Positions 52,410-64,000 of a stretch of 64,000 nt of DNA are shown here, piece after piece (the stretch's first letter is position 1; every line of letters starts with the position of its first letter). The DNA is taken from assembly GCA_037013495.1 (NCBI GenBank), contig CM072810.1, positions 73,020,449-73,084,448 on the forward strand, written 5' to 3'. Position numbers and translations under genes: made by a program. The stretch comes from Hippophae tibetana. Its lineage: Eukaryota; Streptophyta; Magnoliopsida; Rosales; Elaeagnaceae. The notes below the pieces were generated by a model. It was not told the DNA's origin and searched no databases. It saw only the letters and a program-made list of their open reading frames with translations.

Positions 52410-52850
52410 TTGTTGGCATCAAAAGGTTTTGGATTTACGGAATTAATGATGTTGTTTTCGTCTATGGATTTCATTTCGTACTTCTTTTTTAAATACTTAT
52501 CTCTTAGTCTTGATCTTTATATCTACTCTCAATCAATCCTTGTTCTCCATAAAAAAGTTGTAGGAAAAAGATGGTGGATTCTACTGTTTACAATTTTAAA
52601 AAAAAGAACATTTAATAAATCAGAGTTCCAATTTTACACCGGCTTTACTTTTGACTCGGGTGTCGAAACTTTTAATATAATATATCAAATCGAACCTTGT
52701 AAAGGTTCCTATAATCAGAGCATGGATTCCGAAGAATATTATTTTTTGAAAACAAATTCCACCGTTTACATCACCTACCGAGACTTTAAAATTTTCGTCG
52801 TACCTATAACGTTTTTCTGGATTTCTGTTTTACTCAATGCCACCATATGA
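52410..52850 (+). pseudogene. Unit 58 middle segment, 146-codon open stretch
   Basis: Homologous to 51493-51933, with VVGKRWWILL at the basic patch and FYTGFTFDSG downstream. It ends at the same TGA (ATATGAGCG). It stays open across about 440 bp, like its neighbour, although the units differ at several positions. Confidence 0.38.
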
Positions 52851-54390
52851 GCGATGGAGTTACTCACCAAGAGTGTGCTTAAAAAAATTATAAAGTTCTT
52901 AATATCCAAGAAATAATCTCAAGATCATAAAATATTCTCATGATCCTTTACAAGGGATATATTTGGAATATCAAATGGAAGAATTAAATTTGGAAGCAAT
53001 TATTTTTGTTTTATTTAATTATGGTACTTTATATCTAGCGATTTTGTTTTTACTAAATTTTTTAATTTTATTTGTGATATTTATCATATGTGTTTTATGC
53101 TTTTTTTATTTACGGATGTATTAAGCATATTTCTGAACTAAATATCCCCACTAAGGTTGCATTACGTGTAGGTTTTTGTTGCTTATATAAGAAAACAACA
53201 ACCTTTTGAAGGAGGAAGAACTAGTATAATTAATGAAAATATTTTTTACCAAGCTTTGTACTTTTCTTCCATGGGTTCTTGATAGAATGCCTCGATTTGA
53301 CACATCAAATTCAGTGATCATTTTTTTTGTTGGCATCAAAAGGTTTTGGATTTACGGAATTAATGATGTTGTTTTCGTCTATGGATTTCATTTCGTACTT
53401 CTTTTTTAAATACTCATCTCTTAGTCTTGATCTTTATATCTACTCTCAATCAATCCTTGTTCTTCATAAAAAAGTTGTAGGAAAAAGATGATGGATTCTA
53501 CTGTTTATAATTTAAAAAAAAAGAACATTTAATAAATCAGAGTTCCAATTTTACACCGCCTTTACTTTTGACTCGGGTGTCGAAACTTTTAATATAATAT
53601 ATCAAATCGAACCTTGTAAAGGTTCATATAATCAGAGCATGGATTCCGAAGAATATTATTTTTTGAAAACAAATTCCACCGTTTACATCACCTACCGAGA
53701 CTTTAAAATTTTTGTCGTACCTATAACGTTTTTCTGGATTTCCGTTTTACTCAATGCCACCATATGAGCGATGGAGTTACTCACCAAGAGTGTGTTTAAA
53801 AAAATTCTAAAGTTCTTAATATCCAAGAAATATTCTCAAGATCATAAAATATTCTCATGATCCTTTACAAGGGATATATTTGGAATATCAAATGGAAGAA
53901 TTAAATTTGGAAGCAATTATTTTTGTTTTATTTAATTATGGTACTTTATGTCCAGCGATTTTGTTTATACTAAGTTTTTGAATTTTATTTGTCTTATATA
54001 TCATATGTTTTTTATGCTTTTATTATTTACGGATGGATTAAGCACATATCACAACTAAATGTCCCCACTAAGGTTGCATTACGTGTAGTGGTTTGTTGGT
54101 TATATAAGAAAACAACAACCTTTTGAAGGAGGAAGAACTAGTGTAATTAATGAAAATAGTTTTTACCAAGATTTGTACTTTTCTTCCATGGGTTCTTGAT
54201 AGAATGCCTCGATTTGACAAATCAAATTCAGTGATCATTTTTTTTGTTGGCGTCAAAAGGTTTTGGTTTTACGGAATTAATGATGTTGTTTTCGTCTATG
54301 GATTTCATTTCGTAGTTCTTTTTTAAATACCCATCTCTTAATCTTGATCTTGATATCTACTCTCAATCAATCCTTGTTCTTCACAAAAAA

Positions 54391-54684
54391 ATGGTAGGAG
54401 AAAGAAGGGGGATTCTACTGTTTACAATATTAAAAAAAAGAACAATTGATAATTCAGAGTTCCAATTTTACACCGCCTTTACTTTTGACTCGGGTGTCGA
54501 AACTTTTAATATAATATATCAAATAAAACCTTGTAAAGGTTCCTATAATCAGAGCATGGATTCCGAAGAATATTATTTTTTGAAATCAAATTACACCGTT
54601 TACATCACCTACCGAGACTTTAAAATTTTCGTCGTACCTATTCCGTTTTACTGGATTTCGATTTTATTCAATGCCACCATATGA
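54391..54684 (+). pseudogene. Type Q middle segment, 97-codon frame, four copies
   Basis: An ATG-started stretch beginning MVGERRGILLFTILKKRTI runs to ILFNATI and the TGA of ATATGAGCG. Equivalent stretches are at 56225-56518, 57142-57435 and 58975-59268. The first three give the same peptide. The fourth has a few changes (SRDSEEYY, SNSTVY, PFFWIS). The ATG arises from AAAAAATGGTAGG where most units have AAAAATTGTAGG, so the start is specific to this subfamily and is probably incidental. Confidence 0.35.
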
Positions 54685-57600
54685 GCGATGGAGTTACTCA
54701 CCAAGAGTGTGTTTAAAAAAATTCTGAAGTTCTTAATATCCAAGAAATATTCTCAAGATCATAAAATATTCTCATGATCCTTAACAAGGGATATATTTGG
54801 AATATCAAATGGAAGAATTAATTTTGGAAGCAATTATTTTTGTTTTATTTAATTATGGGACTTTATGTCTAGCGATTTTGTTTATACTAAGTTTTTGAAT
54901 TTTATTTGTCTTATTTCTCATATGTTTTTATGCTTTTATTATTTACGGATGGATTAAGCACATTTCACAACTAAATATCCCCACTAAGGTTGCATTACGT
55001 GTAGGTTTTTGTTGCTTATATAAGAAAACAACAACCTTTTGAAGGAGGAAGAACTAGTATAATTAATGAAAATATTTTTTTACCAAGCTTTGTACTTTTC
55101 TTCCAAGGGATCTTGATAGAATGCCTCGATTTGACACATCAAATTCAGTGATCATTTTTTTTGTTGGCATCAAAAGGTTTTGGATTTACGGAATTAATGA
55201 TGTTGTTTTCGTCTATGGATTTCATTTCGTACTTCTTTTTTAAATACTCATCTCTTAGTCTTGATCTTTATATCTACTCTCAATCAATCCTTGTTCTTCA
55301 TAAAAAAGTTGTAGGAAAAAGATGATGGATTCTATTGTTTATAATTTAAAAAAAAAGAACATTTAATAAATCAGAGTTCCAATTTTACACCGCCTTTACT
55401 TTTGACTCGGGTGTCGAAACTTTTAATATAATATATCAAATCGAACCTTGTAAAGGTTCATATAATCAGAGCATGGATTCCGAAGAATATTATTTTTTGA
55501 AAACAAATTCCACCGTTTACATCACCTACCGAGACTTTAAAATTTTTGTCGTACCTATAACGTTTTTCTGGATTTCCGTTTTACTCAATGCCACCATATG
55601 AGCGATGGAGTTACTCACCAAGAGTGTGTTTAAAAAAATTCTAAACTTCTTAATATCCAAGAAATATTCTCAAGATCATAAAATATTCTCATGATCCTTT
55701 ACAAGGGATATATTTGGAATATCAAATGGAAGAATTAAATTTGGAAGCAATTATTTTTGTTTTATTTAATTATGGTACTTTATGTCCAGCGATTTTGTTT
55801 ATACTAAGTTTTTGAATTTTATTTGTCTTATATATCATATGTTTTTTATGCTTTTATTATTTACGGATGGATTAAGCACATATCACAACTAAATGTCCCC
55901 ACTAAGGTTGCATTACGTGTAGTGGTTTGTTGGTTATATAAGAAAACAACAACCTTTTGAAGGAGGAAGAACTAGTGTAATTAATGAAAATAGTTTTTAC
56001 CAAGATTTGTACTTTTCTGCCATGGGTTCTTGATAGAATGCCTCGATTTGACACATCAAATTCAGTGATCATTTTTTTTGTTGGCGTCAAAAGGTTTTGG
56101 TTTTACGGAATTAATGATGTTGTTTTCGTCTATGGATTTCATTTCGTAGTTCTTTTTTAAATACCCATCTCTTAATCTTGATCTTGATATCTACTCTCAA
56201 TCAATCCTTGTTCTTCACAAAAAAATGGTAGGAGAAAGAAGGGGGATTCTACTGTTTACAATATTAAAAAAAAGAACAATTGATAATTCAGAGTTCCAAT
56301 TTTACACCGCCTTTACTTTTGACTCGGGTGTCGAAACTTTTAATATAATATATCAAATCAAACCTTGTAAAGGTTCCTATAATCAGAGCATGGATTCCGA
56401 AGAATATTATTTTTTGAAATCAAATTACACCGTTTACATCACCTACCGTGACTTTAAAATTTTCGTCGTACCTATTCCGTTTTACTGGATTTCGATTTTA
56501 TTCAATGCCACCATATGAGCGATGGAGTTACTCACCAAGAGTGTGTTTAAAAAAATTCTGAAGTTCTTAATATCCAAGAAATATTCTCAAGATCATAAAA
56601 TATTCTCACGATCCTTAACAAGGGATATATTTGGAATATCAAATGGAAGAATTAATTTTGGAAGCAATTATTTTTGTTTTATTTAATTATGGGACTTTAT
56701 GTCTAGCGATTTTGTTTATACTAAGTTTTTGAATTTTATTTGTCTTATATATCATATGTTTTTTATGCTTTTATTATTTACGGATGGATTAAGCACATTT
56801 CACAACTAAATGTCCCCACTAAGGTTGCATTACGTGCAGTGGTTTGTTGGTTATATAAGAAAACAACAACCTTTTGAAGGAGGAAGAACTAGTGTAATTA
56901 ATGAAAATAGTTTTTACCAAGATTTGTACTTTTCTGCCATGGGTTCTTGATAGAATGCCTCGATTTGACACATCAAATTCAGTGATCATTTTTTTTGTTG
57001 GCGTCAAAAGGTTTTGGTTTTACGGAATTAATGATGTTGTTTTCGTCTATGGATTTCATTTCGTAGTTCTATTTTAAATACCCATCTCTTAATCTTGATC
57101 TTGATATCTACTCTCAATCAATCCTTGTTCTTCACAAAAAAATGGTAGGAGAAAGAAGGGGGATTCTACTGTTTACAATATTAAAAAAAAGAACAATTGA
57201 TAATTCAGAGTTCCAATTTTACACCGCCTTTACTTTTGACTCGGGTGTCGAAACTTTTAATATAATATATCAAATCAAACCTTGTAAAGGTTCCTATAAT
57301 CAGAGCATGGATTCCGAAGAATATTATTTTTTGAAATCAAATTACACCGTTTACATCACCTACCGAGACTTTAAAATTTTCGTCGTACCTATTCCGTTTT
57401 ACTGGATTTCGATTTTATTCAATGCCACCATATGAGCGATGGAGTTACTCACCAAGAGTGTGTTTAAAAAAATTCTGAAGTTCTTAATATCCAAGAAATA
57501 TTCTCAAGATCATAAAATATTCTCACGATCCTTAACAAGGGATATATTTGGAATATCAAATGGAAGAATTAATTTTGGAAGCAATTATTTTTGTTTTATT

Positions 57601-60600
57601 TAATTATGGGACTTTATGTCTAGCGATTTTGTTTATACTAAGTTTTTGAATTTTATTTGTCTTATTTCTCATATGTTTTTATGCTTTTATTAATTACGGA
57701 TGGATTAAGCACATTTCACAACTAAATATGCCCACTAAGGTTGCATTACGTGTAGGTTTTTGTTGGTTATATAAGAAAACAACAACCTTTTGAAGGAGGA
57801 AGAACTAGTATAATTAATGAAAATAGTTTTTACCAAGATTTGTACTTTTCTTCCATGGGTTCTTGATAGAATGCCTCGATTTGACACATCAAATTCAGTG
57901 ATCATTTTTTTTGTTGGCATCAAAAGGTTTTGGATTTACGGAATTAATGATGTTGTTTTCGTCTATGGATTTCATTTCGTACTTCTTTTTTAAATACTCA
58001 TCTCTTAGTCTTGATCTTTATATCTACTCTCAATCAATCCTTGTTCTTCATAAAAAAGTTGTAGGAAAAAGATGATGGATTCTACTGTTTACAATTTTAA
58101 AAAAAAGAACATTTAATAAATCAGAGTTCCAATTTTACACCGCCTTTACTTTTGACTCGGGTGTCGAAACTTTTAATATAATATATCAAATCGAACCTTG
58201 TAAAGGTTCATATAATCAGAGCATGGATTGCTAAGAATATTATTTTTTGAAAACAAATTCCACCGTTTACATCACCTACCGAGACTTTAAAATTTTTGTC
58301 GTACCTATAACGTTTTTCTGGATTTCCGTTTTACTCAATGCCACCATATGAGCGATGGAGTTACTCACCAAGAGTGTGTTTAAAAAAATTCTAAAGTTCT
58401 TAATATCCAAGAAATATTCTCAAGATCATAAAATATTCTCATGATCCTTTACAAGGGATATATTTGGAATATCAAATGGAAGAATTAAATTTGGAAGCAA
58501 TTATTTTTGTTTTATTTAATTATGGTACTTTATGTCCAGCGATTTTGTTTATACTAAGTTTTTGAATTTTATTTGTATTATATATCATATGTTTTTTATG
58601 TTTTTATTATTTACAGATGGATTAAGCACATATCACAACTAAATGTCCCCACTAAGGTTGCATTACGTGTAGTGGTTTGTTGGTTATATAAGAAAACAAC
58701 AACCTTTTGAAGGAGGAAGAACTAGTGTAATTAATGAAAATAGTTTTTACCAAGATTTGTACTTTTCTTCAATGGGTTCTTGATAGAATGCCTCGATTTG
58801 ACACATCAAATTCAGTGATCATTTTTTTTGTTGGCGTCAAAAGGTTTTGGTTTTACGGAATTAATGATGTTGTTTTCGTCTATGGATTTCATTTCGTAGT
58901 TCTTTTTTAAATACCCATCTCTTAATCTTGATCTTGATATCTACTCTCAATCAATCCTTGTTCTTCACAAAAAAATGGTAGGAGAAAGAAGGGGGATTCT
59001 ACTGTTTACAATATTAAAAAAAAGAACAATTGATAATTCAGAGTTCCAATTTTACACCGCCTTTACTTTTGACTCGGGTGTCGAAACTTTTAATATAATA
59101 TATCAAATCAAACCTTGTAAAGGTTCCTATAATCAGAGCAGGGATTCCGAAGAATATTATTTTTTGAAATCAAATTCCACCGTTTACATCACCTACCGAG
59201 ACTTTAAAATTTTTGTCGTACCTATTCCGTTTTTCTGGATTTCGATTTTATTCAATGCAACCATATGAGCGATGGAGTTACTCACCAAGAGTGTGTTTAA
59301 AAAAATTCTAAAGTTCTTAATATCCAAGAAATATTCTCAAGATCATAAAATATTCTCACGATCTTTACAAGGGATATTTTGGAATATCAAATGGAAGAAT
59401 TAATTTTGGAAGCAATTATTTTTGTTTTATTTAATTATGGGGCTTTATGTCTAGAGATTTTGTTTATACTAAGTTTTTGAATTTTATTTGTCTTATTTAT
59501 CATATGTTTTTATGCTTTTATTATTTACGGATGGATTAAGCACATTTCACAACTAAATATCCCCACTAAGGGTGCATTACATGTAGAGTTTTGTTGCTTA
59601 TATAAGAAAACAACAACCTTTTGAAGAAGGAAGAACCAGTATAATTAATGAAAATATTTTTTACCAAGCTTTGTAATTTTCTTCCAAGGGTTCTTGATGG
59701 ATTGCCTCGATTTGACACATCAAATGGAGTGATCATTGTTTTTTGGCGTCAAAAGGTTTTGGTTTTACGGAATTAATGATGTTGTTTTCGTCTGTGCATT
59801 TCATTTCGTAGTTCTTTTTCAAATACTCATCCCTTATTCTTGATCTTTATATCTACACTAAATCAATCCTTGTTCTTCATGAAAAAATTGTAGGAAAAAG
59901 AAGATGGATTCTACTGTTTACAATATTAAAAAAAAGAACATTTTATATATCAGAGTTCCAATTTTACGAAGCCTTTACTTTTAACTCGGGTGTCGAAACT
60001 TTTAATATAATATATCAAATTGAACCTTGTAAAGGTTCCTATAATCAGAGCATGGATTCCGAAGAATATTATTTTTTGAAATCAAATTCCACTGTTTACC
60101 TCACCTACCGAGAGTTTAAAATTTTCGTCGTACCTAAACCTTTTTTCTGGATTTTGGTTTTATTCAATGCCAACATATGAGCGATGGAGTTACTCACCAA
60201 GAGTGTGTTTAAAAAAATTCTAAAGTTCTTAATATCCACCAAATATTCTCAAGATCATAAAATATTCTCATGATCCTTTAGAAGGGATATATTTGGAATA
60301 TCAAATGGAAGAATTAATTTTGGAAGCAATTATTTTTGTTTTATTTAATTATGGGACTTTATGTCCAGCGATTTTGTTTATACAAAGTTTTTCAATTTTA
60401 TTTGTCTTATTTATCATATGTTTTTTATGCTTTTATTATTTACGGATGGATTAAGTACATTTCACAACTAAATATCCCCACTAAGGTTGCATTACGTGTA
60501 GAGTTTTGTTGGTTATATAAGAAAACAACAACCTTTTGAAGGAGGAAGAACTAGTGTAATTAATGAAAATAGTTTTTACCAAGATTTGTACTTTTCTTCC

Positions 60601-60830
60601 ATGGGTTCTTGATAGAATGCCACGATTTGACACATCAAATTCAGTGATCATTTTTTTTGTTGGCGTCAAAAGGGTTTGGTTTTACGGAATTAATGATGTT
60701 GTTTTCGTCAATGTATTTCATTTCGTAGTTCTTTTTTAAATACTCACCTCTTAGTCTTGATCTTTATATCTACTCTCAATCAATCCTTGTTCTTCATAAA
60801 AAAATTGTAGGAAAAAGAAGGTGATTTCTA

Positions 60831-61079
60831 GTGTTTACAATATTAAAAAAAAGAACATTTGATAATTCAGAGTTCCAATTTTACTCCGCCTTTACTTTTG
60901 ACTCGGGTGTCGAAACTTTTAACATAATATATCAAATTGAACCTTGTAAAGGTTCCTATAATCAGTGCATGGGTTCCGAAGAATATTATTATTTGAAATC
61001 AAATTCCACCGTTTACATCACCTACGGAGAGTTTAAAATTTTCGTCGTACCTATTCCGTTTTTCTGGATTTCGGTTTAA
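60831..61079 (+). pseudogene. Unit 67 middle segment, 82-codon open stretch
   Basis: In the diverged right flank the middle segment is still open, from TTTACAATATTAAAA to FWISV. It ends in TAA because the T run in GGTTTAATTC is one base shorter than in most units. It contains private changes such as QCMGSEEYYYL. Persistence of the open frame in a diverged unit is weak support for a coding ancestor. Confidence 0.3.
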
Positions 61080-61478
61080 TTCAATGCCACCATAAGAGCG
61101 ATGGAGTTACTCACCAAGAGTGTGTTTAAAAAAATTCAATGTTCTTAATATCCACAAAATATTCTCAAGATCATAAAATATTCTCACGATCCTTTACAAG
61201 GGATATATTTGGTATCTCAAATCGAAGAATTAATTTTGGAAGCATTTATTTTTGTTTTATTTAATTATGGGACTTTGTGTCCTTCGATTTTTTTTATACT
61301 AAGTTTTTGAATTTTATTTGTGTTTTTTATCATATGTTTTTTATGCTTTTATTATTTACGGATGCATTAAGCACATTTCACAACTAAATATCCCCACCAA
61401 GGTTGCATTACGTGTAGGGTTTTGTTGCTTGTATAACAAAACAACAACCTTTTGAAGGAGGAAGAACCACTATAATTA

Positions 61479-62205
61479 ATGAAAATATTTTTTACCAAGC
61501 TTTGTACTTTTCTTCCAAGGGTTCTTGATGGAATGCCTCGATTTGACACGTCATATGGAGTGATCATTTTTTTTGTTGGCGTCAAAAGGTTTTGGTTTTA
61601 GGGAATTAATGATGTTGTTTTCGTCTATGGATTTCATTTCGATCTTCTTTTTTAAATACTCATCACTTAGTCTTGATCTTTATATCTACTCTCAATCAAT
61701 CCTTGTTCTTCATAAAAAAATTGTAGGAAAAAGAAGATGGATTCTACTGTTTACAATATTAAAAAAGAACATTTGATATATCAGAGTTCCAATTTAGCAA
61801 GCCTTTACTTTTGACTCGGGTGTCGACAGTTTTAATATAATATATCAAATGGAACCTTGTAAAGGTTCCTATAATCAGGACATGGAGTCCGAAGAATATT
61901 ATTTTTTGAAATCAAATTACACAGTTTAAATCTCCTACCGAGAGTTTAACATTTTCGTCGTACCAATAACGTTTTTCTAGATTTCGGTTTTACTCAATGC
62001 CACCATATGAGCGATGGAGTTACTCACCAAGAATGTGTTTAAAAAAATTCTAAAGTTCTTAATATCCAAGAAATATTCTCATGATCCGTTACAAGGGATA
62101 TATTTGGAATATCAAATGGAAGAATTAATTTTGGAAGCAATTATTTTTGTTTTATTTAATTACGGGACTTTATATCTAGCGATTTCGTTTATACTACATT
62201 TTTGA
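61479..62205 (+). pseudogene. Unit 68 copy lacking the 19-bp duplication
   Basis: This is the only unit where the MELLTKNVFKK segment and the LEYQMEELILEA hydrophobic segment are joined in one frame without other compensation (62014-62205, 63 codons). It has one copy of the 19-bp element at 62071-62089 where other units have two, so the segments read ...ISKKYSHDPLQG... continuously. Upstream the copy is broken: TTTTAGGGA is a nonsense change near 61598, and the six-T run near 61652 shifts frame. Downstream the frame stops at TTTTTGA like most units. It may preserve the older monomer structure or be a contraction. Confidence 0.45.
62071..62089 (+). other. Single-copy state of the 19-bp element
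   Basis: AAATATTCTCATGATCC occurs once here, directly after ATATCCAAG, so unit 68 is 895 bp. The lone copy matches the second copy of other units (ATGATCC, not AAGATCA). This is expected either if the duplication had not happened in this lineage or if slippage removed the first copy. Confidence 0.75.
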
Positions 62206-64000
62206 ATTTTATTTGTCTTATTTATCATATGGTTTTTATACTTTTATTATTTACGGACGAATTAAACACATTTTACAACTAAATATCCCCACTAAGGTTG
62301 CATTACGTGTAGGGTTTTGTTGCTTATATAAGAAAACAACAACCTTTTGAAGGAGGAAGAACAAGTATAATTAATGAAAATATTTTTTACCAAGCTTTGT
62401 ACTTATCTTCCAAGGGTTCTTGATGGAATGCCTCGATTTGACACATCAAATGGAGTGATCATTTTTTTTCTTATCAAAAGGTTTTGGTTTTATGGAATTA
62501 ATGATGTTGTTTTCGTCTGTGGATTTCATTTCGTAGTTCTTTTTTAAATACTTATCTCTTAGTCTTGGTCTTTATATCTACTCTCAATCAATCCTTGTTC
62601 TTCATAAAAAAATTGTAGGAAAAAGAAGATGGATTCTACTGTTTACAATATTAAAAAAAAGAACATTTGATAAATCAGGGTTCCAATTTTAGGAAGCCTT
62701 TACTTTCAACTCGGGTGTTGAAACTTTTAATATAATATATTCAATCGAACCTTGTAAAGGTTCCTATAATCAGAGCATGGATTCCGAAGAATATTATTTT
62801 TTGGAATCAAATTCCACAGTTTACCTCACCAACCGAGAGTTTAAAATTTTCGTCGTACCTATTCCGTTTTTCTGGATTTCGATTTTATTCAATGCCACCA
62901 TATGAGCGATGGAGTTAATCACCAAGAGTGTCTTTAAAAAGGTTCTAAAGTTCTTAATATCCAACAAATATTCTCAAGATCATAAAATATTCTCATGATC
63001 CTTTACAAGGGATATATTTGGAATATGAAATGGAAGAATTAATTTTGGAAGCAATTATTTTTGTTTTATTTAATTATGGGCCTTTATGTCTAGCGATTTT
63101 TTTTATACTAAGTTTTTGAATTTTATTTGTCTTATTTATCATATGTTTTTTATGCTTTTATTATTTACGGATGGATTAAACACATTTTACAACTAAATAT
63201 CCCCACTAAGGTTGCATTACGTGTAGGGTTTTGTTGCTTATATAAGAAAACAAAAAGCTTTTGAAGGAGGAAGAACAAGTATAATTAATGAAACTATTTT
63301 TTACCAAGCTTTGTACTTTTCCTCCAAGGGTTCTTGATGGAATGCCTCAATTTGACACATCAAATGGAGTGATCATTTTTTTAGGCATCAAAAGGTTTTG
63401 GTTTTACGGAATTAATGATGTTGTTTTCGTCTATAGATTTCATTTCATAGTTCTTGTTTAAATACTCATCTCTTAGTCTTGATCTTTATATCTACTCTCC
63501 ATAAATCCTGGTTCTTCATAAAAAAATTGTAGGAAAAAGAAGATGGATTCTACTGTTTACAATATTAAAAAAAAGAACATTTGACAAATAAGAGTTCCAA
63601 TTTTACGAAGCCTTTACTTTTGACTCGGGTGTCGAAACTTTTAATATAATATATTCAATCGAACCTTGTAAAGGTTCCTATAATCAGAGCATGGATTCCG
63701 AAGAATATTATTTTTTGAAATCAAATTCCACCGTTACATCACCTACCGAGAATTTAAAATTTTCGTCGTACCTATTCCTTTTTTCTGGATTGCGATTTTA
63801 TTCAATGCCACCATATGAGCGATGGAGTTACTCACCAAGAGTGTGTTTAAAAAGGTTCTAAAGTTCTTAATATCCAACATATATTCTCAAGATCATAAAA
63901 TATTCTCATGATCCTTTACAAGGGATATATTTTGAATATCAAATGGAAGAATTATTTTTGGATGCAATTATTTTTGTTTTATTTAATTATGGGACTTTAT

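Larger units (their letters stand above)
48647..60562 (+). repeat. Second interleaved region, units 54-66
   Basis: Units here generally share GATAGAATG, TTCAGTGATCA and ATTTACGGAATTA. Two types interleave. Type Q (51399, 54150, 55984, 56901, 58734, and 60563 in the next block) has TTGGTTATATAAG upstream, ACTAGTGTAATT, ATGAAAATAGTTTT and mostly AAGATTTGTAC. Type R (49565, 50483, 53233, 55066) has CCAAGCTTTG and a longer A run after ACAATTTA or ATAATTTA. Q-to-Q and R-to-R spacings of 1,833-1,834 bp recur, giving a dimer-like higher-order repeat. The 97-codon open stretches at 54391, 56225, 57142 and 58975 mark the Q units. Confidence 0.85.
1..64000 (+). repeat. Satellite array, ~915-bp monomer, about 70 copies
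   Basis: Every stretch of the window belongs to the same head-to-tail repeat, oriented here by the ATGAAAATATTT block. That block (or its variant) begins at 154, 1071, 1986, 2901, 3816, 4731, 5646, 6561, 7477, 8392, 9309, 10222, 11134, 12052, 12965, 13882, 14795, 15713, 16628, 17544, 18463, 19375, 20294, 21212, 22129, 23044, 23962, 24874, 25793, 26713, 27631, 28549, 29469, 30387, 31308, 32226, 33143, 34058, 34972, 35889, 36803, 37720, 38605, 39519, 40434, 41352, 42238, 43152, 44067, 44982, 45901, 46817, 47732, 48647, 49565, 50483, 51399, 52315, 53233, 54150, 55066, 55984, 56901, 57817, 58734, 59648, 60563, 61479, 62374 and 63288. These are units 1-70 below. Spacing is 912-921 bp except for three short units (885, 886, 895). 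No insertion of foreign DNA is seen. The form is that of eukaryotic satellite DNA; the family is not recognised. Confidence 0.98.
60563..64000 (+). repeat. Right flank: more diverged units 67-70
   Basis: These units carry many private changes, for example TTTAGGGAATTA near 61600, TTTAGCAAGCC and TTTAGGAAGCC near 61795 and 62690, TTTACGAAGCC near 63603, and AACAAGTATAA upstream of the ATG. Unit 68 is 895 bp because it has a single copy of the internal 19-bp element. The window ends inside unit 70. More private variation than in the interior suggests less homogenisation. This fits approach to an older part or an edge of the array, although no edge is reached. Confidence 0.8.

Noticed and set aside
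1..64000. A CRISPR array or other short-spacer repeat system
   Set aside because: The repeated unit is about 915 bp and nearly all of it is conserved between copies. There are no variable spacers between constant repeats and no cas-like genes.
1..64000. A transposon or retroelement array
   Set aside because: No terminal inverted repeats, LTRs, target-site duplications, or transposase or reverse-transcriptase motifs were seen. Units abut directly with constant phase.

Overview
The whole window is one uninterrupted head-to-tail tandem array. A monomer of about 915 bp repeats 69 full times, with a partial copy at each end. Every unit carries the same landmarks: a GCATTACGTG block, a TATATAA box, an AAGGAGG stretch and an ATGAAAATATTT block. 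No unique sequence, transposon, RNA gene, CRISPR array or intact conventional gene interrupts it, and the array runs off both ends. DNA that is AT-rich, with more than 64 kb of near-kilobase monomers in higher-order patterns, fits satellite DNA of a eukaryotic nuclear genome (pericentromeric, subtelomeric or sex-chromosome heterochromatin are typical sites). I cannot name the species, and I did not recognise the monomer.

Layout: 1-1070 is a diverged left unit. 1071-7476 is a block of seven almost identical units containing a 2,745-bp three-monomer duplication. 7477-24873 is an interleaved region where a 'TATATACG / ATGACAAT' monomer type alternates with others, a dimeric higher-order repeat of about 1,830 bp. 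24874-32225 holds eight longer units (918-921 bp). 32226-38604 is a mosaic of three monomer types in the order X-Y-Z-X-Z-X-Y. 38605-43151 contains segments duplicated at 3,633 bp. 43152-48646 holds further close relatives, including a twin pair. 48647-60562 is another interleaved dimeric region. 60563-64000 is visibly more diverged.

The most interesting point is that the monomer looks gene-derived. Segments of one reading frame stay open in many units, up to 191 codons. When the segment junctions seen in different units are combined, the frame covers nearly the whole monomer: about 290 codons, a stop, and a 23-bp gap before the next ATG. A 19-bp internal tandem duplication, present in nearly all units, accounts for the rest (870+3+23+19 = 915). 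The conceptual product would be a basic, multi-pass membrane-like protein that I do not recognise. No inspected unit is intact from end to end, so I annotate the copies as pseudogene-like. Frame breaks concentrate in homopolymer runs, the 19-bp duplication and a few shared nonsense substitutions. The alternative, that the satellite merely happens to contain an open frame, cannot be excluded from sequence alone.

The units do not form a pathway. The relationships here are evolutionary: local amplification, unequal exchange and gene conversion between monomer subfamilies.
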